A program made the position numbers and the translations under genes. This document shows, in pieces, positions 34,506 through 43,588 of a DNA stretch of 54,100 nt (the stretch's first letter is position 1; every line of letters starts with the position of its first letter). The DNA lies in contig DKUJ01000046.1 in NCBI GenBank assembly GCA_002490635.1, positions 1 through 54,100 of the forward strand, written 5' to 3'. The DNA comes from Porphyromonadaceae bacterium UBA7207. GTDB lineage: Bacteria > Bacteroidota > Bacteroidia > Bacteroidales > Muribaculaceae. The notes beneath the pieces are model-generated. The model ran no database searches and was not told where the DNA came from. It saw only the letters and a program-made list of their open reading frames with translations.

Positions 34506-35862
34506 TGGGGTTGAAGCTTATGTGGTTGGAGGAGCGCTTTTCAGGAATCTGGTCGGTGAGGTCGGCCAGGTCGGCGGAACGTGAGGCGGTGCAGTCGCCG
34601 GCAGCTTTCGCCGAGGTTACCTTGCGTTTATCGCGGCGGTATGCGGGATTGCGCTCCACCATCTCTATGGCCTCGTCGCTGTCGAGTTCCTCGGGGGAGA
34701 GCAGGAAATAGTTCTGTGTCTGCTGTGTGCGTATGAGGTTGTCGACCTTCCCCGGACCGTACACGCTGGCCACCACGGCGGTGTCGTCGGTGTCGGCATC
34801 GACTTCGGTGTCGGTGTGGGAGCCTTCAATCACGTGGTCGCCCGAGCCGTGTTCCACAGTCACGTCGAAGCCGCTGGCAAGGATGGTGAACTTTATCTTG
34901 TTGCCAAGAGTGTCGTCGTAGCCCCAGCCGAAAATCACTTTCACACGCTTGTTCATCTCAGCCACGAGCTTGTTGGCCTCGGTGGCCTCGCTCATGCGGA
35001 AGGCGGGGTCGATGTCGTGGCTGTAGTAGAACGCGAACAGCAGGCGGCGGGCCGAAAGGATATCGGTGTCGCAGAGCAGGGGCGAGTGCAGGGCGTTCTG
35101 TATGGCCTTGCTCATGCGGTTCTCGCCTTCGCCGTAGCCAACCGATATAAAGGCGGTGCGGCCGTCGCGGAGGGTGGTGTTCACGTCCTTCATGTCGATG
35201 TTTATCATCGCCGGAGTGGTCACCATGTCGGAGATGCTGCGCGAGGCCGTGGCAAGGATGTCGTCGGCTTTGGCGAATGCCACACTGAATTCCAGGTCGG
35301 GGTATATGTCGCTGAGGCGGTCGTTGTTGATTATCAGCAGGGCGTCGACGTTCTTCTTGAGTTCGGCGGCGCCGTCGAGGGCGCTCTTCATTTTGTCGAG
35401 ACCCTCGAAGAAGAAAGGAATGGTGACAATGCCTATGGTGAGGATGTCGCGTTCTTTTGTCACGCGGGCTACCACAGGAGCGGCACCCGTGCCGGTGCCT
35501 CCGCCCATGCCGGCGGTGATGAACACCATGTCGACGTGCCTGTCGACCAGCCGTTCAATCTCGGGAACACTTTCCTCTGCTGCTGCCGCGCCCACTTCGG
35601 GACGTCCGCCGGCACCGAGTCCTCCGCAGAGTTTCGGGCCCAGGAGCACCTGTGTGGGTGCGTGGCACAGGCGCAGGGCCTGAAGGTCGGTGTTGAGGGC
35701 GATGAATTCAACGCCACGGATATCCTGTGAGCACATGTAGTCCACGGCGTTGCCGCCGCCGCCGCCCACACCCATGGCGATGATTACCGGGCCGCCGGTG
35801 GAGGAGGAGCGGTCGGTGTTGTGATATTTCTGTAGGAGTTCGGAGTCTTCGGGTTCTGCCAT
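34495..35862 (-). CDS. ftsZ: Cell division protein FtsZ
   Basis: A 455-residue tubulin-like GTPase that forms the division ring. Visible motifs: GVGGGGGNAV (31-40), the tubulin signature GGGTGTGAAPV (120-130), and the T7-loop-like NIDMKDVNTTL. The C-terminal 100 residues form a charged, variable linker ending beyond an NPAYRR segment, which resembles the Bacteroidota conserved tail peptide that contacts FtsA; about 50 more residues follow it. It overlaps the sirtuin gene by 11 bases and follows ftsA by 25 bases. Confidence 0.97.
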   Translation of the reverse strand: MAEPEDSELLQKYHNTDRSSSTGGPVIIAMGVGGGGGNAVDYMCSQDIRGVEFIALNTDLQALRLCHAPTQVLLGPKLCGGLGAGGRPEVGAAAAEESVPEIERLVDRHVDMVFITAGMGGGTGTGAAPVVARVTKERDILTIGIVTIPFFFEGLDKMKSALDGAAELKKNVDALLIINNDRLSDIYPDLEFSVAFAKADDILATASRSISDMVTTPAMINIDMKDVNTTLRDGRTAFISVGYGEGENRMSKAIQNALHSPLLCDTDILSARRLLFAFYYSHDIDPAFRMSEATEANKLVAEMNKRVKVIFGWGYDDTLGNKIKFTILASGFDVTVEHGSGDHVIEGSHTDTEVDADTDDTAVVASVYGPGKVDNLIRTQQTQNYFLLSPEELDSDEAIEMVERNPAYRRDKRKVTSAKAAGDCTASRSADLADLTDQIPEKRSSNHISFNPNDR

Positions 35863-35887
35863 AGCGGTATGTTATGGGGGAGGAGGG

Positions 35888-37450
35888 TTACTTTTTGTGT
35901 CGGTCGTAGAAGTAGTCGTCATCGTCGTCATCGTCCTCGTCATCCGAAACCGGACCGAAGAGGCGCGCGATGCTGTCGTTTACGCCCTGGAGAATGCGCT
36001 TCACGCGTCCGACCTCGACATTTGCCTCGGGTTCGTCGTCGGGCATGTCGTCGCCGTTGTCATCATGGCGAGCGCGGTATTTCTTGTCCTTTTTGTTCTT
36101 TTTCTTGTCCGGCGCAGGCCTGCTGTTCCGGTAGCTGTTGTCATCGTCGTAGTCGTCGGGGTCTTCCTCGCCGTCGTCGGTGAGCAGGCGCGGGTCGTCC
36201 TCTTCGTCATGCGTCCATTTTGGCTGGCGGTTTCTGGCGCTTTCCGGCTCGGCCTCGCGGATGGCGGTGTCGTGGTGCTCTCCGGACGTTACGGGGGGCT
36301 GCACTGTCTCTTCCTCCGGCATGGGGCTGAGGCCTTCCAGGTCGGTGGTGGCTGCAGCGGATGCAAGGATGGCTGCCACGTCGATATTGTCGGTCGAGGC
36401 CAGCTCCGCGGATGCGAAGGTTATATTGTCGGGCATGTCGGCGTTGCGCAGAGGCAGCTTGCTCTGTTCGGCGAGCTGCCTGCCGAAGCCCGGGAGTTTG
36501 GCGCCGCCGCCGGTGAGCACAATGCCGGCTCCAAGTTCAGAGGTGGCTATTTCCGACAGTTCGATCTGGTGCACTATGTTGGCGGCGATTTCGCCGGCGC
36601 GGGCGCGCACGTAGTTGTTCACTTCCGTGGCGTTGGCGGCGTTGCTGTTCTGCTCTGTGAGGCTGCCCAGAGTGCGCTTGAAGTCCTCGGCGGCGCTTTC
36701 GGTGAGGGTGAGGCCCGCCATGAGGTCCATGGTGATGAGCCTGGAACCCATAGGGATTGTCGCCAGGAATGCCAGAGAGCTGTTGCGGTATATGGTCACG
36801 GTGGTGGTCTCGGCGCCGAAATCCACCATCACACAGCCGAGCTGTCGCTCGTCGTCGGTGAGCACGAGGTCGGCCACGGCCGTGGGGCGCAGTATATATG
36901 CCAGATTGCCGGCGCGTATGCTGTCGAATTTCAGCCGGTCGAGATTCTGCATGTTCTCGCGGGCGCATGTGAGCATCAGGAAGTCGCCGCGCAGCGAGGA
37001 GCCCACGGTACCCACCGCCGGTTTAACCATAACGCCGTTCACAAAGAAATTGCGGGCGATTTTCGCCACGAGATTCTTGTTTCCCACAAAGTCCTTCTCG
37101 GCTTCGTTCTCCAGGCGCCGGATGGTCTGCTCGGTCACTTCAATCTCGCGCGGGAACTGCAGTGTGGCCGTGGCCGGAATGCCGGCCAGAGAGCGTCCGC
37201 CGAGCGAGAGGGCCACGGTCTGCACCTTCCGGGGCGCAACCTCGGGGCTGTTCTCGAGTTTGCGGATTATGTCGTTCACCGCAGTGGATACCTCGCGGAT
37301 GTTCTGCACGCGCCCGTGGCGCACGCTGTTCACCGCCGGGAGGGTTTCCACGGCAAGGATGTGCAGTCCTCCGCCGGGCTCGGCGCAGGCTACTGCCCCT
37401 TTTATTTTGGACGATGCGATTTCTATGGCTACTATGGTTCTGGCTTCCAT
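35888..37450 (-). CDS. ftsA: Cell division protein FtsA
   Basis: A 520-residue actin-like ATPase that tethers FtsZ to the membrane. The fold shows in VAIEIASSKIKGAVA at the N-terminus, MVDFGAETTTVTIY in the middle and GIVLTGGGAKLPGFG near 310. The C-terminus is extended: a highly acidic linker, then an amphipathic helix (VGRVKRILQGVNDSIARLF, about 480-498) that fits the membrane-targeting sequence, then 20 more residues starting DDEDDDDDDD. Usually this helix is the very end of FtsA. Confidence 0.95.
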   Translation of the reverse strand: MEARTIVAIEIASSKIKGAVACAEPGGGLHILAVETLPAVNSVRHGRVQNIREVSTAVNDIIRKLENSPEVAPRKVQTVALSLGGRSLAGIPATATLQFPREIEVTEQTIRRLENEAEKDFVGNKNLVAKIARNFFVNGVMVKPAVGTVGSSLRGDFLMLTCARENMQNLDRLKFDSIRAGNLAYILRPTAVADLVLTDDERQLGCVMVDFGAETTTVTIYRNSSLAFLATIPMGSRLITMDLMAGLTLTESAAEDFKRTLGSLTEQNSNAANATEVNNYVRARAGEIAANIVHQIELSEIATSELGAGIVLTGGGAKLPGFGRQLAEQSKLPLRNADMPDNITFASAELASTDNIDVAAILASAAATTDLEGLSPMPEEETVQPPVTSGEHHDTAIREAEPESARNRQPKWTHDEEDDPRLLTDDGEEDPDDYDDDNSYRNSRPAPDKKKNKKDKKYRARHDDNGDDMPDDEPEANVEVGRVKRILQGVNDSIARLFGPVSDDEDDDDDDDYFYDRHKK

Positions 37451-37461
37451 TTGTGTGGGGC

Positions 37462-38325
37462 TTATATGGAGAGTGGGTCGGTATCGTTAGGATTGCGGTG
37501 CGGCACCTGGGTGGTTTCATCATCGAATCGGTCGAGGATGCCCGACTGTTCCTCGATGGTGATCAGCTGCACCGGTTCGGGGCGTTTGTGGCGGCGGGTG
37601 GCCACAACCTGTCCGCGCCATTTCACGGCAATGGTGTCGTAGTGCTGCCATCCGACAGTGGGAAGCACCTTGCGGTAGAAAGTGCGCAGGCGCAGGAACT
37701 TGTCGTCCACCATCGAGGTGTCGCCGAAGTTCACCACATGGCCCACCACGGTGGGGATTATGATTATGTTGCCGCCGGGTTCCTGGGTCACTGTCGATAC
37801 CAGCGCTCCGGCGAGGCGGTCGTGGGCTATGTAGTCGAGCAGCGGCAGCAGGCGTTCGGCGGGGTGCAGCGGGTCGAAAGAGCCCATGAGCACGGGCACG
37901 TCGAGGTGGTAGCGTGGCTCCGCCATTATTTTCTTGCCCTGGCAGTTGATGTAGTAGGAGCGGCGCGCCGGGTCGAAAACCCTTGCCACGGGCACCATGG
38001 GCTGCACCTGCAGGCGCACGGTGCCGTCGGTGAGAATGTTGGCGTTGACACTCTGTATGCGGTCGGAGGACGCCAGCCGCGCCTCGAGTCCGTAGAGGTC
38101 GAAGTTGCGCCGCAGCATGCCCTCGATGCTGTCGTGGTCGAGGTGGCAGTCGCGGACAATGTCGGCGGCGGTAACGAACCGCGAGTCGGGATCGGAGAGC
38201 ACAATCTGCAGTCCCGTGATTTTCGCTTTTGCCGCCATTGCATGTGTAAAGGGCACTGCCACTGCCACATAGGCGAGAATAAGCAGTGTAAGCACACACA
38301 TCAGAACCGATTTTCTGTCCATCAT
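37462..38325 (-). CDS. ftsQ: Cell division protein FtsQ
   Basis: A 287-residue bitopic membrane protein: a short cytoplasmic start (MMDRKSVLM), one membrane helix (CVLTLLILAYVAVAVPF), then a periplasmic POTRA/FtsQ-type domain (VTAADIVRDCHLDH). It links the early and late divisome, probably together with FtsL. An in-frame extension to 38406 overlaps murC and is not needed; 38322 is an equal alternative start. It lies between murC (25 bases) and ftsA (11 bases), its typical place in the dcw cluster. Sequence conservation in this family is low, so position carries part of the evidence. Confidence 0.88.
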   Translation of the reverse strand: MMDRKSVLMCVLTLLILAYVAVAVPFTHAMAAKAKITGLQIVLSDPDSRFVTAADIVRDCHLDHDSIEGMLRRNFDLYGLEARLASSDRIQSVNANILTDGTVRLQVQPMVPVARVFDPARRSYYINCQGKKIMAEPRYHLDVPVLMGSFDPLHPAERLLPLLDYIAHDRLAGALVSTVTQEPGGNIIIIPTVVGHVVNFGDTSMVDDKFLRLRTFYRKVLPTVGWQHYDTIAVKWRGQVVATRRHKRPEPVQLITIEEQSGILDRFDDETTQVPHRNPNDTDPLSI

Positions 38326-38350
38326 AGGCTGCTGCGGAAGCAAAGGGGGA

Positions 38351-39733
38351 TTACGGCAGTTGAGACACCAGAACGGGCACCTGCAGGGAGAGGTCGCCGG
38401 CGCCAAGGGTCAAAAGTATGTCAAAATTAGTGTTTTTCAGTGTATCCACAAAATCTTCTTTCTCAATCAGCAGTCTGTCGGCGCAGTTGAGGCGGTCGAA
38501 GATTATTTTCGACGACACTCCGGGAATAGGTTCCTCACGGGCGGGATACAGGTCGGTGAGAATCACGCGGTCGGCCATGTCGAGGGCGGCGGCGAATTCG
38601 GCGGCGAAATCGCGCGTGCGGGTGTAGAGGTGCGGCTGGAAAGCCACGGTGAGGTGGCGTCCGGGATAGAGGGCGCGCACGGAGGCTATCGAGCGGCTGA
38701 CTTCGTCGGGATGGTGGGCGTAGTCGTCGATCACCACACGTCCGTCGGGTCCTTCCTCGCGTAGGTGGCATTCGAAGCGGCGTTCCACGCCGGGATAGGA
38801 TGCCATGGCCGAGCGTGCCAGTTCGGGGGTGAGTTCGCCGGCGAGGTCCACGGCGGCGAGGGCGGCTACGGCGTTGTCGATGTTCACATCCACGGGCACG
38901 CCGAGTTCGATGTCGGTAATCGTGCCTCCGGGGGTAATCAGATCGAAGAACATGCGGCCGTCGGCGGTGCGGATGTTCCCGGGGCGGTAGTCGCCGTCGG
39001 TGCGTCCGAAAGTGAATGATTTCACACCCTGCGGCACGCGGGGCTTGAGTTTCAGACCTGTGCGCACCAGCAGGAAGCCGTCGGGGCGTATCAGTTCGGT
39101 GAAATGGGCGAAACTCTCCAGATAAGCCTCTTCGGAACCGTAGATGTCCAGATGGTCGGGATCGGTGGCGTTCACCACGGCAATCCACGGGCGCAGCTGG
39201 TGGAAGGAGCGGTCGTATTCGTCGGCCTCCACCACGCTGTAGGGGCTGTGGATATCCAGCACGAGGTTGCTGTTGTATTCGCCGCGCATTATTCCACCGA
39301 GGAATCCGTTGCAGCCGGCGGACGAGCGGTGGAGGATGTGTGCCGCCATCGACGATGTGGTGGTTTTGCCGTGTGTGCCCGAGAAGCACAGCGAGCGGCT
39401 GCCGCGGGTGATCTGGCCGAGCACCCAGGCGCGCTTGCGCACGGTGAAGCCACCGTTGCGGAAGAAGCCCAGAGGCACATTGGCCTCCGGAACGGCGGGA
39501 GTGAACACCACAAGGGTGCCTGCGGGATTGCGGAAGGCTTCGGGAACGGCATCCATGCTGTCGGCATAGGAAATGGCGGCGCCTTCGTCGGCGAGGCCTG
39601 CTGTGAGCGCCGAGGGTGTGCGGTCGTAGCCGGCCACTGGCAGCCCTTTGGACATATAGTATCGGGCGAGGGCGGCCATGCCTATGCCGCCTATGCCCAC
39701 GAAGTAGACTCTTTCAGTTTCGTTGAGTTCCAT
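38351..39733 (-). CDS. murC: UDP-N-acetylmuramate--L-alanine ligase
   Basis: A 460-residue cytosolic ligase that adds L-Ala to UDP-MurNAc, the first amino acid of the stem peptide. It shows the N-terminal YFVGIGGIGM, the ATP loop GTHGKTTTS (119-127), DEYDRSFHQLRP and DDYAHHPDEV. The ATG at 39733 (MELNETER) overlaps the murG end by 20 bases; an ATG at 39772 lies deeper in murG and adds an unconserved stretch. Part of the murG-murC-ftsQ run of the dcw operon. Confidence 0.96.
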   Translation of the reverse strand: MELNETERVYFVGIGGIGMAALARYYMSKGLPVAGYDRTPSALTAGLADEGAAISYADSMDAVPEAFRNPAGTLVVFTPAVPEANVPLGFFRNGGFTVRKRAWVLGQITRGSRSLCFSGTHGKTTTSSMAAHILHRSSAGCNGFLGGIMRGEYNSNLVLDIHSPYSVVEADEYDRSFHQLRPWIAVVNATDPDHLDIYGSEEAYLESFAHFTELIRPDGFLLVRTGLKLKPRVPQGVKSFTFGRTDGDYRPGNIRTADGRMFFDLITPGGTITDIELGVPVDVNIDNAVAALAAVDLAGELTPELARSAMASYPGVERRFECHLREEGPDGRVVIDDYAHHPDEVSRSIASVRALYPGRHLTVAFQPHLYTRTRDFAAEFAAALDMADRVILTDLYPAREEPIPGVSSKIIFDRLNCADRLLIEKEDFVDTLKNTNFDILLTLGAGDLSLQVPVLVSQLP

Positions 39734-40856
39734 TTTGCAGTATCTTGTCGATTTCGTCGGCGATTTTCTCATCGCTGTTCTCCAGGGCCATGCCGTGGAT
39801 GTTCCTGCTGAGCATATGCCGCTCCTGCGGATTCTGCATAAGGCGTGTCACGGTTGCCCACAGGTCGGTGGCGGCATCGGCGTCGAGCACCATCACGGCG
39901 GCATCGCGGGAGGTAAGGGCCTCGGCGTTGCGGCGCTGGTGGTCTTCGGCCACGTTCGGCGACGGAACCAGCACCGCAGCTTTGCCAAGCAGCTGGAGCT
40001 CGCTGATGGTGCCGGCTCCGGCACGGGCCACCACAAGGTCGGCGGCGGCATAGGCCGTGGCCATGTCGTTGATGAAAGGCTTGGCCTTGAGTTTGTCGGC
40101 GCCTACGGCCTCGGCGATTTTCATGCAGCGCCGCGATTCGTTTTTGCCGGTCTGCCAGAGCACGGAGAACGGAGCTTCGGCCATTTTTCCCGATTCCACA
40201 GCTTCCGCCACGGCATTGTTGATGGTGAGTGCTCCAAGGCTGCCGCCAACGAAGAGCACCAGAGGGGTGCCGGGGTCGAACCCGAGTGCGGCGCGGGCTG
40301 CTGCTGCATCGGCGGTGCAATCCGGCAGCTCCTTGCGCACGGGGTTGCCGGTGAGCGTTATCCTGTCGGCGGGGAAGAAACGTTCCATTCCCGGGTAGGC
40401 GGTGCATATGCGGCGGGCTCGCCGTGCCAGCAGTTTGTTGGTCACCCCGGCATAGCTGTTCTGCTCCTGCAGCAGGGTGGGGACTCCGGCGCGCTGGGCG
40501 GCTTTGAGGGTGGGGCCGCTGGCATATCCGCCCACGCCTATGGCGATGTCGGGCCGGAAGTTGCGCACGATGGCGCGGGCCATGCGCAGGCTCTTCCAGA
40601 GTTTCAGCAGCACGCCGAAGTTGCGCCAGGGGCGACGGCGGTCGAAGCCGGCTACGGGCAGACCCTCTATGGTATATCCAGCGGCAGGCACGGTTTTCAT
40701 TTCCATGCGGTCGGAGGCTCCGACAAACAGAATACGGGCCTCGGGGTGGCGGCGTCGCACGGCGTCGGCAATCGAAAGGGCGGGGTAGATGTGCCCGCCG
40801 GTGCCCCCGCCGCTTATGAGCACGCGTGGGACGATGGTTGGTTTGGTGTCTTTCAT
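39714..40856 (-). CDS. murG: Lipid II synthase (GlcNAc transferase)
   Basis: A 380-residue GT28 glycosyltransferase that adds GlcNAc to lipid I on the inner face of the membrane. The donor/acceptor loops are clear: GGGTGGHIYPA (16-26), GVGGYASGPTLKAA, GGSLGALTINNAV and ARAGAGTISELQLLGKAAVL. Four bases overlap with the ftsW end, and 20 with the murC start. All expected residues are present and the length fits the family. Confidence 0.97.
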   Translation of the reverse strand: MKDTKPTIVPRVLISGGGTGGHIYPALSIADAVRRRHPEARILFVGASDRMEMKTVPAAGYTIEGLPVAGFDRRRPWRNFGVLLKLWKSLRMARAIVRNFRPDIAIGVGGYASGPTLKAAQRAGVPTLLQEQNSYAGVTNKLLARRARRICTAYPGMERFFPADRITLTGNPVRKELPDCTADAAAARAALGFDPGTPLVLFVGGSLGALTINNAVAEAVESGKMAEAPFSVLWQTGKNESRRCMKIAEAVGADKLKAKPFINDMATAYAAADLVVARAGAGTISELQLLGKAAVLVPSPNVAEDHQRRNAEALTSRDAAVMVLDADAATDLWATVTRLMQNPQERHMLSRNIHGMALENSDEKIADEIDKILQNGTQRN

Positions 40857-42217
40857 TGTTTTGCCGGAGAATCCGGGGTTATCATGACGGCATTGTCCGA
40901 TATGGCATTGTCGGGCAGGAGATCGCGTTCGTGGCGGGCGTCGGCCTTGGTGTCGGTTATGCGCACGGCATGGCGCGCCACCGACAGCATTATGCCGAAG
41001 GCTATGCTGGTGGCAATCACGCTCACGCCGCCCTTGCTGATAAGTGGCAGCGGCTGCCCGCTCACGGGGAACACGCCCGATACTATGGCCATGTGGTATA
41101 GCGCCTGGAAAACTATCGTGAAGGCGCAGCCCATCGCCAGCACCGCCGGCAGTGTCTGCTTGAAGCGCATGGTGAGCTTGGCGCTACGCCCCAGAATCCA
41201 GAGATAGACCACCAGAATCAGCAGGCCGGCGAAGAGGCCGAGTTCCTCGATTATTATCGCGAATATATAGTCGGAGTAGGCCAGAGGCAGGCGTGCGTTC
41301 TCGCGGGAGCGCCCTATGCCCACGCCGGTGAGGCCGCCGTGAGCCTGGGCGATGTAGCTCAGCTGCTCCTGCTGGTGCTCGGTGGAGAACTGCTCCAGAT
41401 GCTTGTTGGGGCGGAAATGATTGCCGAGGCGGTTGTTCCACACCGTGCCGCGGTCGTTGCCGGTGTTCATGTCGGTAACGGTGGAAACCATGTTGAGGCT
41501 GTCGATGCGGGCCTGTCGCGCCGCCACAACGGGGTCGGCGGCGGTGTGGGTCTTTATGTAGAAGCCGGTGCCTCCGAGTGTGCCTATCACCAGCAGGGCA
41601 GTGAAGAACTTGCGGAAGCCCATGCCGCTCACAAGCATCATGGCGAAGCCTATGGCCAGCACGATAATGGTGTTCGAAAGGCCGTGGAGAAACAGCAGGC
41701 CGGCGCATACGGTAAGGAAGATAATGCTTGCCCACATTCCCCATCGGTCCACGTCGTGGCTGCCTTTGCGGCGGCTAACGGTGAGAATCCACGCCATGCC
41801 GAGAGCCACGGCGAGTTTGAGGATGTCGGCGGGAAGAAGCATGAAGCCGGCGATTTCCAGGGCGCGTGAGGCGCCGTTGATTTTGGTGCCCACGAAGTTC
41901 ACCATCACCATCGCCGCCACGCACACGGTAACGAACAGCGGAATGGCTCTGAAGATGTAGCGGTAGTGGATGTGCTGCAGGAAAAGCATGATGCCAAGAC
42001 CGAGCACGATGAATATGCCGTGGCGGATTACGGGTGCGAAGATGTCTTCGCCGCTGACCTCCTGTATCGATGCCGAGAAAAGCTCGATTATGGCTATTAT
42101 CACCAGCAGCATGTATGTTCCCCAGAGGTGGGTATCGGTGCGCAGCCTGTGGGTGGTGGTGGCGGCAGCCGGTGCGGCAGCAGCCTGGTCGATTGCGGGA
42201 GAGGCAGGGGATTCCAT
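40853..42217 (-). CDS. ftsW: Septal SEDS glycosyltransferase FtsW
   Basis: A 454-residue polytopic protein with about ten membrane helices. FtsW features are the segments SASIQEVSGED, TKINGASRALEIAGFMLLPAD and YSDYIFAIIIEELG, and PLPLISKGGVSVIAT near the end. Together with FtsI it polymerises septal peptidoglycan. It has a long Ala/Pro-rich cytoplasmic start and a charged tail of about 40 residues. It follows murD by three bases and overlaps murG by four. Confidence 0.94.
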   Translation of the reverse strand: MESPASPAIDQAAAAPAAATTTHRLRTDTHLWGTYMLLVIIAIIELFSASIQEVSGEDIFAPVIRHGIFIVLGLGIMLFLQHIHYRYIFRAIPLFVTVCVAAMVMVNFVGTKINGASRALEIAGFMLLPADILKLAVALGMAWILTVSRRKGSHDVDRWGMWASIIFLTVCAGLLFLHGLSNTIIVLAIGFAMMLVSGMGFRKFFTALLVIGTLGGTGFYIKTHTAADPVVAARQARIDSLNMVSTVTDMNTGNDRGTVWNNRLGNHFRPNKHLEQFSTEHQQEQLSYIAQAHGGLTGVGIGRSRENARLPLAYSDYIFAIIIEELGLFAGLLILVVYLWILGRSAKLTMRFKQTLPAVLAMGCAFTIVFQALYHMAIVSGVFPVSGQPLPLISKGGVSVIATSIAFGIMLSVARHAVRITDTKADARHERDLLPDNAISDNAVMITPDSPAKQ

Positions 42218-42220
42218 AGG

Positions 42221-43588
42221 TCAGTGGCTGTTTTTGAGTGCGTTGACGGCATCCTTGAAGCGGCGGCCGCGGTCCTCGTAGCTTTTGAAGAGGTCGAAGC
42301 TTGCACAGCAGGGCGAGAGCAGCACCGTCTGTCCGGGCTTTGCCAGGCGCCGGCAGGCGGCTATGGCCTCGTCGAGACTGCCGGTATCGGCCACCTCGGC
42401 CACGTGTGGCGAGAAAAACTCGACAATCTTGCTGTTGTCGACGCCCATGGCCACGATGGCGGCCACCTTGTCCTTCACCAGAGGCAGGATTTCGGAGTAG
42501 TCGTTGCCTTTGTCCTTTCCGCCGAGAATCAGCACCACCGGGGAGGTCATGGCCTCGAGGGCATAGTAGCATGAATTCACGTTGGTGGCCTTGGAGTCGT
42601 TGATCCACCTCACGCCGTCTGTCTCCGCCACGAATTCCAGGCGGTGTTCCACGCTCTCGAAGTCGGATAGGCCGCGGCGGATATCGTCGTTGCGGATATC
42701 GAGCAGGCATGCCGAGAGTCCGGCCGCCATGGAGTTGAACACATTGTGGAGGCCGCTGAGGGCGAGGTCGGCGCGGGGCATGCTCATGGAGGTGCCGGGA
42801 GTGTCGAGAATCAGACGGTTCTCGGCGTCGATGTATGCCGCGGAGCCTTCTTCGTGGCTCCGGGCGAAAGGCAGCATGCGGGCTTCGGTGGCGGTGTGGC
42901 GCAGCTGGTCGGCAATCACGGGGTCGTCCTGCCAGTAGATGAAGCTGTCGGCCGAGGTCATGTTCTGGAGTATGCGGAACTTGGCGCGCACGTAGTTGCC
43001 CATGTCGTGGCCGTAGCGGTCGAGGTGGTCGGGGGTGATGTTGAGAATCACGGCCACGTTGGCCTTGAAGCTGTACATGTTGTCGAGCTGGAAACTGCTG
43101 AGTTCCACCACATACACCGGGTGCGGGTCGCGGGCCACCTGCCATGCCAGGCTTTTTCCCACATTGCCGGCCAGGGCGGCGTCGATGCCGGCGCCCCTCA
43201 GGATGTGGTGGGTGAGCAGGGTGGTGGTGGTCTTGCCGTTGCTGCCGGTTATGCACACCATCTTGGAGTCGGTGTAGCGGCCGGCGAATTCTATCTCGCT
43301 GATTACCGGGATGCCCTTGGCCACAGCCTGCAGCACAATCGGCGCATCGCAGGGAATGCCGGGGCTTTTTATTATCTCGGAGGCAGAGAGGATGCGTGCT
43401 GTGCTGTGGCCGCCTTCCTCGAAGGCTATGTTTTCCTTCTCGAGCACTTCGCGGTAGCGCGCAGCTATGGTGCCGCTGTCGCTAAGAAAAACGTCGAAAC
43501 CCTTGTCCTTGGCCAGGATAGCCGCTCCGGTGCCGCTCTCTCCGGCGCCGAGCACCACTATTCTTTTGTTGTTGTCTTGCATTGTCAT
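42221..43588 (-). CDS. murD: UDP-N-acetylmuramoyl-L-alanine--D-glutamate ligase
   Basis: A 455-residue cytosolic ligase adding D-Glu to the stem. The Rossmann start IVVLGAGESGTGAAILA, the ATP loop GSNGKTTTT (115-123), NITPDHLDRYG and the C-terminal LILGGKDKGNDY and LLSPCCASFDLF are typical. The ATG at 43588 overlaps the mraY end by four bases; 43582 is an alternative. Three bases separate it from ftsW. Confidence 0.97.
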   Translation of the reverse strand: MTMQDNNKRIVVLGAGESGTGAAILAKDKGFDVFLSDSGTIAARYREVLEKENIAFEEGGHSTARILSASEIIKSPGIPCDAPIVLQAVAKGIPVISEIEFAGRYTDSKMVCITGSNGKTTTTLLTHHILRGAGIDAALAGNVGKSLAWQVARDPHPVYVVELSSFQLDNMYSFKANVAVILNITPDHLDRYGHDMGNYVRAKFRILQNMTSADSFIYWQDDPVIADQLRHTATEARMLPFARSHEEGSAAYIDAENRLILDTPGTSMSMPRADLALSGLHNVFNSMAAGLSACLLDIRNDDIRRGLSDFESVEHRLEFVAETDGVRWINDSKATNVNSCYYALEAMTSPVVLILGGKDKGNDYSEILPLVKDKVAAIVAMGVDNSKIVEFFSPHVAEVADTGSLDEAIAACRRLAKPGQTVLLSPCCASFDLFKSYEDRGRRFKDAVNALKNSH

